From NCBI GenBank assembly GCA_900316565.1, contig ONDK01000008.1, positions 1 to 58,133 on the forward strand: 58,133 bases of DNA, read 5' to 3'. How positions within the stretch are numbered: position 1 is the first letter of the stretch; every line of letters starts with the position of its first letter. Shown piece after piece: positions 1-7,111 of the stretch. The notes below the pieces were generated by a model that worked only from the letters and a program-made list of their open reading frames with translations, was not told where the DNA came from and did not search any database. This DNA is from an uncultured Prevotella sp. (GTDB lineage Bacteria > Bacteroidota > Bacteroidia > Bacteroidales > Bacteroidaceae). Both the position numbers and the translations under genes were made by a program.

Positions 1-68
1 ACATTTTTTAGACATGTGTTAAAGGGCCTTTGAATAAAGGCTTACTTGTCCAATCCAAGCCTCCCAAT

Positions 69-84
69 CCCCGTAAAAACGGGG
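69..84. other. Small GC-rich hairpin near the left edge
   Basis: CCCCGT and ACGGGG form a perfect 6-bp stem around an AAAA loop, within a C-rich/G-rich context that extends the pairing imperfectly (61-90). No clean T-run follows on the plus strand. It could be the end of a transcription unit that lies left of the window, but this cannot be decided here. Confidence 0.35.
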
Positions 85-137
85 GTGGGAAACTTTAGTA
101 AATTAAAAAGCGAAGGGGTATAAAAAGTCCTTTTTCC

Positions 138-168
138 TTTGTTATTCCCCTTAAATGGTTTAACTTTG
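138..168 (+). promoter_or_regulatory. Bacteroidota-type promoter of ldhA
   Basis: TTTG at 138-141 and TAACTTTG at 161-168 are separated by 19 nt, which matches the TTTG-N19-21-TAnnTTTG promoter of the Bacteroidota primary sigma factor. The transcript should begin near 173-176. Confidence 0.75.
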
Positions 169-173
169 CAGTT

Positions 174-333
174 CCAAGCCGACGATAAAAAGGTACTCTT
201 ATGTAGGACTGACTTCCGTTGACAAGAGATACCGTATGGCTGATGTGATAGTATATCAGTTCTTTGACCAATAGTACTGTTGGAAGGCTGGGAATATAAA
301 TTCAGAATTCTTATAACTTAACGAACTTATCAT
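174..333 (+). promoter_or_regulatory. Long structured 5' leader of ldhA
   Basis: About 160 nt separate the predicted transcription start from the ldhA ATG, which is long for this window. It contains a stem pairing 192-200 (GGTACTCTT) with 224-233 (one bulge), a short stem CTGAT...ATCAG at 239-258, and an imperfect 16-nt palindrome CCAATAGTACTGTTGG at 268-283. No known riboswitch was recognised. Confidence 0.4.
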
Positions 334-1332
334 ATGACAAAAATTGCTTTTTTCGACGCGCACAGTTACGACCGCGAATCTTTTAATACATGGAACAAGG
401 ACTTCGGGTTCGATATACATTATTATAAGGACCGTCTGTCGATGAACTCCATAGAGCTTGCCAAGGGCAAGGAGATTGTGTGTGTCTTCGTCAACGATGA
501 GATAAACGCACAGGTAATCGACGCTCTCGTCGAGAGTGGTGTGAAACTGGTCGCACTGCGTTGCGCCGGATTCAACAATGTTGACCTCCCGGCAGCGAAG
601 GGCAAACTGAAGGTCGTTCGTGTTCCAGCGTACTCTCCGCACGCAGTTGCGGAATATGCCGTTACGCTTATGATGACTCTTAACCGTAAGGTATACCGTT
701 CCACACAGCGCACACGTGAGGGCAACTTCCGTCTCTCCGGTCTCTTGGGCTTCGACATGTATGGCAAGACTGTCGGCATCGTCGGACTGGGCCGTATCGC
801 ACGTGTCCTTGTCGACATCCTCCGTGGTTTCGGAATGAATATCCTTGCTTATGATAAGTTCCCTAACGAGAAATGGGCTAAGGAACATAACGTGAAGATT
901 GTGGACCTGCCGGAGCTATATGCCAAGAGCGACATCATCTCGCTCCACTGTCCGCTGACCCATGAGACGCTGCATATGATAGATAAGGATGCCATCGACA
1001 TGATGAAGCCGGGAGTGATGATTATCAATACCGGACGCGGAAAGCTCATCCGCACTGAGGATCTTATCCAGGGGCTGCGCACACGAAAGGTCGGCTCTGC
1101 CGGGCTTGATGTCTATGAGGAGGAGGCCAGGTTCTTCTATGAGGACCACTCTGACCGCATGATCAACGATGATCATCTGGCCCTGCTGCTCATGATGCCA
1201 AATGTGATCGTTACGTCTCATCAGGCTTTCTTCACCCGCGAGGCCCTGCAGAACATTGCCACGACGACCCTGCAGAATGTCAAGGACTTCCTCGACGGCA
1301 AGGAACTCGTCAATGAGGTGAAAGCGCAGTAA
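334..1332 (+). CDS. ldhA: D-lactate dehydrogenase (D-2-hydroxyacid dehydrogenase family)
   Basis: Cytoplasmic NAD-dependent enzyme that reduces pyruvate to D-lactate. The 332 aa match the usual family length. The Rossmann motif is GLGRIA (about 150-155), with an aspartate after the next strand (LAYDKF) that favours NAD over NADP. The catalytic triad sits at R235 (NTGRGK), E264 (YEEEARFF) and H296 (SHQAFF), the same numbers as in the well-studied Lactobacillus D-LDH. The gene stands alone behind a consensus promoter and a long leader. A fermentative role in disposing of reducing power is expected. Another 2-hydroxyacid substrate cannot be excluded from sequence, but the EEEARFF segment is typical of the LdhA clade. 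Confidence 0.9.
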   Translation: MTKIAFFDAHSYDRESFNTWNKDFGFDIHYYKDRLSMNSIELAKGKEIVCVFVNDEINAQVIDALVESGVKLVALRCAGFNNVDLPAAKGKLKVVRVPAYSPHAVAEYAVTLMMTLNRKVYRSTQRTREGNFRLSGLLGFDMYGKTVGIVGLGRIARVLVDILRGFGMNILAYDKFPNEKWAKEHNVKIVDLPELYAKSDIISLHCPLTHETLHMIDKDAIDMMKPGVMIINTGRGKLIRTEDLIQGLRTRKVGSAGLDVYEEEARFFYEDHSDRMINDDHLALLLMMPNVIVTSHQAFFTREALQNIATTTLQNVKDFLDGKELVNEVKAQ

Positions 1333-1430
1333 ACGCAGACGGGTTGCTGTCGACAAATCAGCTTAAGTGCTGAAGTAAATAATTAGGGCGTCATATTTGT
1401 TATACCTGTTTTCCGGGAGTTCATATCCGC

Positions 1431-1458
1431 TTGCAGGGGCGGCCCTTGTGGCCGTCCG
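1431..1458 (+). repeat. Dispersed GC-rich palindromic repeat, copy A
   Basis: The copy begins TTGCAGGGGCGGCCCTTGTG and runs on to GGCCGTCCG. It matches copies at 39132-39160 and 51757-51786. The core GGGCGGCC-CTTGT-GGCCGTCC can fold into an 8-bp stem with a 5-nt loop. All three copies lie between convergent genes. Confidence 0.7.
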
Positions 1459-1563
1459 TTATAAATTCTATATTCACTTGGTTATGGCCGGTCCGTATCC
1501 TGTATAGCCGTACCTTGCAAGCAGAAATGAAGATAAATTTCTGAAAAAACTTTACATAAAAAT

Positions 1564-1655
1564 AAAAGGTATGCTTTTGCGTTGTAAAAGCATACCTTTT
1601 ACCTTGTAAAACATATCGTTTTACGATGTAAAACCTATGCTTTTACATCGTAAAA
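1564..1655. repeat. Cluster of AT-rich hairpins, likely bidirectional terminator
   Basis: Two perfect inverted repeats, each with 15-nt arms and a 7-nt loop, lie at 1564-1600 and 1619-1655. Between and overlapping them is GTAAAAC/GTTTTAC at 1606-1624. The downstream unit contains GTAAAACCTATGCTTTTAC (1628-1646), which recurs exactly at 39523-39541. The minus strand beyond the cluster is T-rich, so it may end the permease transcript as well as that of ldhA. Confidence 0.65.
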
Positions 1656-1730
1656 TGGCCTTACTTGCAACTTTCTGGGAATCAAAGCGTTATAGAGGGA
1701 ATATACTGTTGGTTGTGTTTTGAAATATTA

Positions 1731-2897
1731 TTACAATTTTTCTTTGCCTTTTTCCTGTCTTCCTTCTTCCTTTGTTACGTATCTCTTCCAGTATGCTATG
1801 ATGAGTGTGGTGAGAGGCAGGGCGATGATTAGTCCGATGAAACCAAGCAGCGCACCCCATACCGACAGCGACAGTAGCAGTATTGCCGGGTTCAGTCCCA
1901 TGGCTTTTCCCATTACCTTTGGCGTTACGATGGTGTCGGTAATAATCTGTACGATGATGAACACGAGCACTGCCGAGCCGAAGACTATCCAGAAGTTCTC
2001 TCCTGTGTCGGCAGCCTTCAGTCCGGCGAGGAATGCCGTGGGGATAAGTGCGAAGGTGTGGAGGTATGGCACCAGGTCGAGAATGCCGATGAGAATGCCA
2101 AGACCGATAGCCATCGGAAAGCCGATGATGGTGAAGCCGATGCAGAACAGTATGGCCATTATGAATGCCACGGTGCCCTGTCCCCGAATATAACTGTTCA
2201 GTGCGCCTTCCACATCGTTGGCGAGCTCATGCCAGAATGGTCTGTTCTTCTTTGGAAAGATGCGAATCCAGTTTTCCGAAAGGAACTCATAGTCCATTAA
2301 TATGAAGAACATATATAATAATGTGATACACGATGCGATAATGGAGATGACGATGCTTGCCGTCTGCCCGAGTAGCGAAAAGACCTTTGGCATGGCTGTC
2401 TTGAGTGCGCTCGTGAAGTCGGGACTCTTCAGGAACCGTTGTATCTGTTCTTGGTTGCTGATAATCCATTCCTTTATGACGCGCGATATGTTGTTTGTGT
2501 GGGTCGTCTCATGGAGATAATGGGTCAGAACGGTAATGAACCGGTCGAACTGGTCTATCATTGGTGGAATGATAAGGTAGACGATGCCGCCAATGATGGC
2601 CAATACAAATATCAAGGTGACGATTATCGACAGCGGACGCGTGGGGACGTGGAGCTTGTACTGGACGAACTTCACGATAGGGTAGAGGAGATAAGCAAAC
2701 AGCCATGCCACGAAGAAGGGCAGGAGTACGGCACTGAGGTAGTTGACAATTAGGAAGACTACCACGACACTGAGCACGACGAGTGTCCAACGGATGAACT
2801 TATCGAAGGTGATGGGAGTGTATACGGCATTGCTGTCTGCCTTCCTTCCGCTCGCGGAACTGTCGGTCTTAATGATTTTGTTGTCCTTGTCTTCCAT
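1731..2897 (-). CDS. AI-2E family transporter (PerM/TqsA-like permease)
   Basis: A 388-aa integral membrane protein of the AI-2E/PerM family. Hydrophobic segments are visible from about residue 33 onward, including two close helices at 33-72 and 80-110, a central extramembrane stretch (about 120-175), and the C-terminal glycine-rich helices around GILDLVPYLHTF (about 272-283) that are typical of the family. The N-terminal 25 residues are charged and Ser/Lys-rich, and the C-terminus is basic. The substrate is unknown. Family members are implicated in small-molecule or signal export and Na+/H+ exchange. It lies 21 nt downstream of tdk and probably shares its transcript. Family assignment is firm; function is not. 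Confidence 0.85.
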   Translation of the reverse strand: MEDKDNKIIKTDSSASGRKADSNAVYTPITFDKFIRWTLVVLSVVVVFLIVNYLSAVLLPFFVAWLFAYLLYPIVKFVQYKLHVPTRPLSIIVTLIFVLAIIGGIVYLIIPPMIDQFDRFITVLTHYLHETTHTNNISRVIKEWIISNQEQIQRFLKSPDFTSALKTAMPKVFSLLGQTASIVISIIASCITLLYMFFILMDYEFLSENWIRIFPKKNRPFWHELANDVEGALNSYIRGQGTVAFIMAILFCIGFTIIGFPMAIGLGILIGILDLVPYLHTFALIPTAFLAGLKAADTGENFWIVFGSAVLVFIIVQIITDTIVTPKVMGKAMGLNPAILLLSLSVWGALLGFIGLIIALPLTTLIIAYWKRYVTKEEGRQEKGKEKL

Positions 2898-2918
2898 AAT
2901 TCTTTCCTTTCCTCTTGT

Positions 2919-3509
2919 TTACTTGTTCTCTTCTTCTATTATCTTATTGTAGCAGTCACGGCAGAGAGGCTCATATTCGTCCTTCTCTCCGAGGAGTACA
3001 CGGTGGTCGTTGCGCACCAGACGGTGGCTGATATAGGCCAGGGCTCCGCAACGCACACAGATGGCATGGACCTTCGTGACCTCATCGGCAATGGCACAGA
3101 GACCCGGTATAGGACCGAACGGCTTCCCTTTGTAGTCCATGTCAAGACCGGCGACAATAACACGGATGCCTTTGTCGGCGAGCTGGTTGCAGACCTCTAC
3201 GAGTCCATCGTCGAAGAACTGCGCCTCGTCGATACCCACCACGTCGATATCTTCCGACAGAAGCAGTATGGCTGCCGATGAGTCGACAGGCGATGAGGTT
3301 ATGGCGTTGTGGTCATGGCTCACGACATCGTCCTTGCTGTAGCGCGTGTCGATGACGGGTTTGTATATCTCCACCTTCTGACGGGCGAACTTTGCACGCT
3401 TCATCCTGCGTATCAGCTCTTCGGTCTTCCCGGAGAACATGCTCCCGCAGATTACTTCTATGCGGCCACGGCCGCGTCTCTCTCCGTGTATGTTGTCTTC
3501 GTTCTTCAT
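2919..3509 (-). CDS. tdk: Thymidine kinase
   Basis: Phosphorylates thymidine with ATP in the salvage pathway. The glycine-rich P-loop [11 protein letters not shown] follows a short basic N-terminus. The DEAQFF motif ([10 protein letters not shown]) carries the catalytic acid. Paired cysteines (ICVRCG and LCRDCY) form the structural zinc site of type II thymidine kinases. The chosen start is the ATG at 3509 (MKNEDN), giving 196 aa. A reading frame extends to 3539, but a TACCTTTG promoter box (3519-3526, minus strand) overlaps that extension, so the longer start would lie upstream of the transcript start. It is divergent from rsmI and followed closely by the permease gene. Confidence 0.92.
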   Translation of the reverse strand: MKNEDNIHGERRGRGRIEVICGSMFSGKTEELIRRMKRAKFARQKVEIYKPVIDTRYSKDDVVSHDHNAITSSPVDSSAAILLLSEDIDVVGIDEAQFFDDGLVEVCNQLADKGIRVIVAGLDMDYKGKPFGPIPGLCAIADEVTKVHAICVRCGALAYISHRLVRNDHRVLLGEKDEYEPLCRDCYNKIIEEENK

Positions 3510-3518
3510 TACAAAACG

Positions 3519-3526
3519 CAAAGGTA
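3519..3526 (-). promoter_or_regulatory. -7 promoter box of tdk
   Basis: On the minus strand this reads TACCTTTG, a perfect TAnnTTTG box. Only 9 nt separate it from the tdk ATG, so the mRNA would be leaderless or nearly so. No clear TTTG element is seen at the -33 position. Confidence 0.6.
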
Positions 3527-3660
3527 CTAATTTATTCATAATTCATTCTTCATAATCCGCATTTTTTATTCATCGGTGGTTGGAAGTATGCTGTACAATG
3601 TGTTTTTATTTCATTATGTTACTTACGGCATAAAAAGACTGTCAAAAAAATATAATTAGT

Positions 3661-3691
3661 TTTGGTTTTACGTTTCTTTCGCTTACCTTTG
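3661..3691 (+). promoter_or_regulatory. Promoter of rsmI overlapping the alternative GTG start
   Basis: TTTG (3661-3664) and TACCTTTG (3684-3691) are exactly 19 nt apart. The G of the box is the G of an in-frame GTG at 3691. This argues that translation starts at the ATG at 3700, only 8 nt after the box. Confidence 0.75.
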
Positions 3692-3699
3692 TGCGGAAT

Positions 3700-4383
3700 A
3701 TGGGAATATTATACCTTGTACCGACGCCTGTGGGCAATATGGAAGACATGACCTTCCGTGCCATTCGGATTCTGAAAGAAGCCGATACGGTGCTCTGTGA
3801 GGACACGCGGACGTCGGGAATACTGCTTAAGCACTTCGACATTCACAACCATCTTATGTCGCATCATAAGTTCAATGAGCACGGCACTTCTGCAGGCATC
3901 GTCGAGAGACTCAAAGGTGGTGAGACTATAGCCCTCATCAGCGACGCTGGTACGCCGGGGATTAGCGACCCGGGGTTCTTTCTCGCCCGTGAGGCCATAG
4001 CTGCCGGCGTGACGGTGCAGACCCTTCCCGGTGCCACGGCATTCGTGCCCGCTCTTGTCTCCAGTGGACTGCCCTGCGACAGGTTCTGTTTCGAGGGCTT
4101 CTTGCCACAGAAGAAAGGACGGATGTCAAGGCTTGAGGCTCTGAAAGACGAACAGCGGACGATGATCTTCTATGAGTCGCCTTACAGGGTGGTGAAGCTC
4201 CTGGAGCAGATGGCGGAGGTCTTCGGCGATGACAGACGTGTCAGTTGTTGCCGTGAGATATCCAAGATTCACGAGGAGAGTGTCCGTGGTACCATTGCCG
4301 AAGTCTTAGAACATTTTCGTGAGACGGCTCCGCGTGGAGAATTCGTCGTTGTCGTCGCAGGAAATACCAAACAGAATGAGTAA
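3700..4383 (+). CDS. rsmI: 16S rRNA (cytidine(1402)-2'-O)-methyltransferase
   Basis: SAM-dependent methyltransferase that modifies C1402 in the 30S decoding centre. The N-terminus GILYLVPTPVGNMEDMT and the loop ALISDAGTPGISDPGF are diagnostic of the RsmI branch of the tetrapyrrole-methylase fold. The C-terminal half has the expected FEGFLPQKKGRM and REISKIHEE motifs. The ATG start at 3700 gives 227 aa, normal for the family. An in-frame GTG nine bases earlier overlaps the promoter box and is rejected. The transcript is probably leaderless. The next gene follows after 44 nt on the same strand. Confidence 0.93.
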   Translation: MGILYLVPTPVGNMEDMTFRAIRILKEADTVLCEDTRTSGILLKHFDIHNHLMSHHKFNEHGTSAGIVERLKGGETIALISDAGTPGISDPGFFLAREAIAAGVTVQTLPGATAFVPALVSSGLPCDRFCFEGFLPQKKGRMSRLEALKDEQRTMIFYESPYRVVKLLEQMAEVFGDDRRVSCCREISKIHEESVRGTIAEVLEHFRETAPRGEFVVVVAGNTKQNE

Positions 4384-4427
4384 TCTCTTTTTGAGGCAGA
4401 AATAAAAAATAATAAAACAATACAGCT

Positions 4428-5339
4428 ATGAAGAAAGTAATGCTTTTCGCAGTCTGCGCAGTGATGGCACTCACCGGCTGCAATTCCGGCCAGAAAAAGA
4501 TGAATCCGGCCGACATTCAGAACGATTCCTTGCGTTCCATCATTCAGGCTCGTGACAACGAAATCAATGATATGATGGGTACTCTCAATGATATCCAAGA
4601 GGGGTTCAGCGAGATAAACGCTGCTGAGAACCGTGTAACTATTGCAAAGGATGGCGAGGGTGCCGACAAGGCTACAGTCATTAAGGAGCAGATACAGTTC
4701 ATTGCCCAGCGCATGAAGGAAAACCGGGAGCTCATAAAGAAGCTGCAGGAACAGCTTAAGGAGACTGGCTTCAAGGGAGACCAGATGAGGAAGACCATAG
4801 AGAACCTTCAGGCTCAGCTCATACAGAAGGATGGTGAACTGAAGAAGCTGCGTGCGGAGCTGCAGGCAAAGAATATCCATATCGCTGAACTCGATGAGAC
4901 CATCAACGGGCTGAACAGCGACGTTGCCAGCCTCAACACGAGTGTGCAGAACCTCAACACAGAGAAGACAAACCTTACCAATGAGAAGGCTCAGTTGCAG
5001 TCGGAAAGCAACAAGAAGTCAGAGACCATCAGTAGCCAGGACAAGCAGTTGAACACCGCATGGTATGTCTTCGGCACTAAGAAGGAGCTTAAGCAGAACA
5101 ATATTCTTAACAATGGAAAGGTACTCCGTGAGGGCTTCAACCGCAACTACTTCACAAAGATTGATATCCGCGTGGACAAGGAAATAAAGCTTTACTCGAA
5201 GTCGGCTAAGATACTGACGGCGCATCCTTCAAACAGCTATTCGCTCTCTAAGGATTCCAATGGTCAGTATGTCCTCCGCATCAACGACCCGCAGTCGTTC
5301 TGGAGCACAAGCAAGTACCTTGTAGTTCAGGTGCGATAA
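4428..5339 (+). CDS. Coiled-coil lipoprotein, similar to Cbp1-type collagen-binding adhesins
   Basis: A 303-aa lipoprotein: the signal MKKVMLFAVCAVMALTGC ends in a good lipobox (LTGC). Residues of about 25-215 are strongly heptad-patterned (Leu/Ile/Lys/Glu/Gln rich), predicting a long parallel coiled coil. The C-terminal 90 aa form a compact domain that begins at NTAWYVFGTKKELK and ends in beta-strand-like sequence. This architecture resembles the proteins annotated in Bacteroides as Cbp1-family collagen-binding adhesins. That name is from memory of the family, and collagen binding is not shown here. The residues after the cysteine (NSGQKK) lack the acidic surface-export signature, so inner-leaflet placement is possible. 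Confidence 0.7.
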   Translation: MKKVMLFAVCAVMALTGCNSGQKKMNPADIQNDSLRSIIQARDNEINDMMGTLNDIQEGFSEINAAENRVTIAKDGEGADKATVIKEQIQFIAQRMKENRELIKKLQEQLKETGFKGDQMRKTIENLQAQLIQKDGELKKLRAELQAKNIHIAELDETINGLNSDVASLNTSVQNLNTEKTNLTNEKAQLQSESNKKSETISSQDKQLNTAWYVFGTKKELKQNNILNNGKVLREGFNRNYFTKIDIRVDKEIKLYSKSAKILTAHPSNSYSLSKDSNGQYVLRINDPQSFWSTSKYLVVQVR

Positions 5340-5363
5340 ACGAAAGTACATTTTAAACAACAT

Positions 5364-5407
5364 AAAAGGGGCAATGACTGTCGGGAAAGACAGACATTGC
5401 CCCTTTT
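5364..5407. terminator. Bidirectional terminator between the lipoprotein gene and rodA
   Basis: AAAAGGGGCAATG (5364-5376) pairs perfectly with CATTGCCCCTTTT (5395-5407). The stem has A-rich and T-rich ends on both strands. It lies between convergent transcripts and can end both. Confidence 0.85.
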
Positions 5408-5529
5408 GTCGTTTGTGGATGTTTGATGAAGGTGTTCGTTTACCGTATGTGGTCGTTGACGGACAATATAATTAAGTTTTAGAAGTCTGCACCCTGCGAG
5501 TGCTTGATTGACTTCTGTATTAATGACTG

Positions 5530-7002
5530 TTACTGTCTTATCAGGTTCCTGCCTGCGTCGATTCTCAGGAATATGAACAGTAGTATGGTGAAACCCCATA
5601 GAGAGGAACCGCCGTAGCTGAAGAATGGTAGCGGGATACCGATGACCGGTGTCAGGCCCAGAACCATTCCGACGTTGATGAACACGTGGAACAGGAATAC
5701 ACCGGCTACGCAGTACCCATAGACGCGTCCGAACTTGAACGGTTGTCGTTCCGCCAAATACATAAGCCTTAGAATAAGCGCCAAAAACAGTCCTAAGACG
5801 GCTGCTGACCCAAGGAAGCCTTCCTCCTCGCCGACGGTACAGAAGATGAAGTCGGTGTCCTGCTCCGGAACGAATTTCAGCTTCGTTTGTGTGCCATTGA
5901 GGAACCCTTTACCGCCAAGACCACCCGAGCCGATGGCAATCTCACTCTGGTGGACATTGTATCCTGCTCCCGCCGGGTCGTCGTCAAGACCTAACAGTAC
6001 GTTGATACGCACGCGCTGGTGGGCTTCGAGGACATCGTTGAGCACAAAGTCGGCGGAGTAGAAGAACAGTATGCTTCCTACCGCGAATATGCCGATATAC
6101 AGGTAGTTGATGAATCGCGTGCTGAGACCCTCATATATAAGGTAGCCAATCAGTCCTGCACTGATGATGAGCTGTACCCATACAATGTCGAAGGGGATGA
6201 TAAACTCTGAGAAGAGCAGAAACCCGAGTGTGATGCCGTATGAATAGGTCAGGATGACGCGCGTCATGCGCTTGTCGCGAAGGTAGGTCCATATCATTCC
6301 GGCGGAGAAGGTCTGCACAAGCAGTAGGACGACGAACTTTCCGACGGACGTAGGTGTGTCCCAGAGCATCACGTTCTCGTATTTTATGCCTACTACAAAG
6401 TATATCACCATTGCCACGGCTGTGAAAAGGATGCTTCCCGGCATGCCTTCCCGATAGAACATAAGGGCAAACGACAGATAGACGAGTGCTGAGCCTGTCT
6501 CACGCTGACCTATGATGAAGAGCATAGGTAGCAGAACGACCATCGCGGCCGTGGCAAAATGCTTGAGGTTGTGAATGTCGAAGCCGTATGTCGACATTAG
6601 CTTTGCTACAGCCAGGGCCGTAGCAAACTTCGCGAATTCGGCCGGTTGCAGTCGCAGAGGACCCAGGACGAGCCACGACCGGGAGCCTTTAATCTCGTGG
6701 GGATTGAATATTGTCGCAAAAAGTAATATCAGGAATGCTATGTAGATGGGATAGGCGAAGGTGTCGAAGAACCTATCGTCCATCATGAGTATGACGAAGC
6801 CAAGGCTGATGGCTGTGCCAATCCAGATTATCTGCATGCCGGAGCGTGTAGACATACTGAAGATTTCCGTGTCGCCATAGGTATAGCTGGCACCACAGAC
6901 ACTCATCCATCCGAGGACAAGGAGTGCCAGGTAGATGCCCACCGTCCACCAGTCGAGGGACTGGAGGATGCCTTGCTGGTCGTCTTTTCTTGTTTTTGTC
7001 AT
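5530..7002 (-). CDS. rodA: Peptidoglycan glycosyltransferase RodA (SEDS family)
   Basis: Polymerises lipid II into glycan strands in the elongation complex together with PBP2. The 490-aa protein has about ten or more hydrophobic segments starting at about residue 20. The C-terminal SEDS signature is clear: GEEEGFLG, INVGMVLGLTPVIGIPLPFFSYGGSS. The insertion between helices 3 and 5, with KGSRSWLVLGPLRLQPAEFAK, contains the conserved QPAE/KxA stretch. At 490 aa it is longer than E. coli RodA (about 370 aa), with extra membrane segments in the middle (about 190-300), a feature I associate with Bacteroidota homologues. It is the last gene of the mre operon, 109 nt after mrdA. Confidence 0.93.
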   Translation of the reverse strand: MTKTRKDDQQGILQSLDWWTVGIYLALLVLGWMSVCGASYTYGDTEIFSMSTRSGMQIIWIGTAISLGFVILMMDDRFFDTFAYPIYIAFLILLFATIFNPHEIKGSRSWLVLGPLRLQPAEFAKFATALAVAKLMSTYGFDIHNLKHFATAAMVVLLPMLFIIGQRETGSALVYLSFALMFYREGMPGSILFTAVAMVIYFVVGIKYENVMLWDTPTSVGKFVVLLLVQTFSAGMIWTYLRDKRMTRVILTYSYGITLGFLLFSEFIIPFDIVWVQLIISAGLIGYLIYEGLSTRFINYLYIGIFAVGSILFFYSADFVLNDVLEAHQRVRINVLLGLDDDPAGAGYNVHQSEIAIGSGGLGGKGFLNGTQTKLKFVPEQDTDFIFCTVGEEEGFLGSAAVLGLFLALILRLMYLAERQPFKFGRVYGYCVAGVFLFHVFINVGMVLGLTPVIGIPLPFFSYGGSSLWGFTILLFIFLRIDAGRNLIRQ

Positions 7003-7111
7003 TTCTTTAACGCAAAATTCAAAGTCGGAAAGCTATATGCTTGGCTGTACATCAGAAGTGTTCACTTCCGTATGTCATGGCCCTTGAACTTAATATTTTG
7101 AATTGTTTATG

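Larger units (their letters stand above)
1333..1730. other. Convergent intergenic region rich in palindromes
   Basis: About 400 nt between the converging ldhA and the permease gene. No credible gene is present. It holds one copy of the dispersed GC-rich repeat (1431-1458) and a run of AT-rich hairpins (1564-1655), listed separately. Confidence 0.7.

Noticed and set aside
256-888. 210-aa open frame opposite ldhA
   Set aside because: It is antisense to a clear dehydrogenase gene with intact catalytic residues and has no family features.
1564-1655. Possible CRISPR array, because repeats of similar length follow each other
   Set aside because: The units are palindromes that differ in sequence, and there are no unique spacers of constant length or cas genes.
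3691-3699. GTG start of rsmI
   Set aside because: The G belongs to the TACCTTTG promoter box; the ATG at 3700 fits the family N-terminus.
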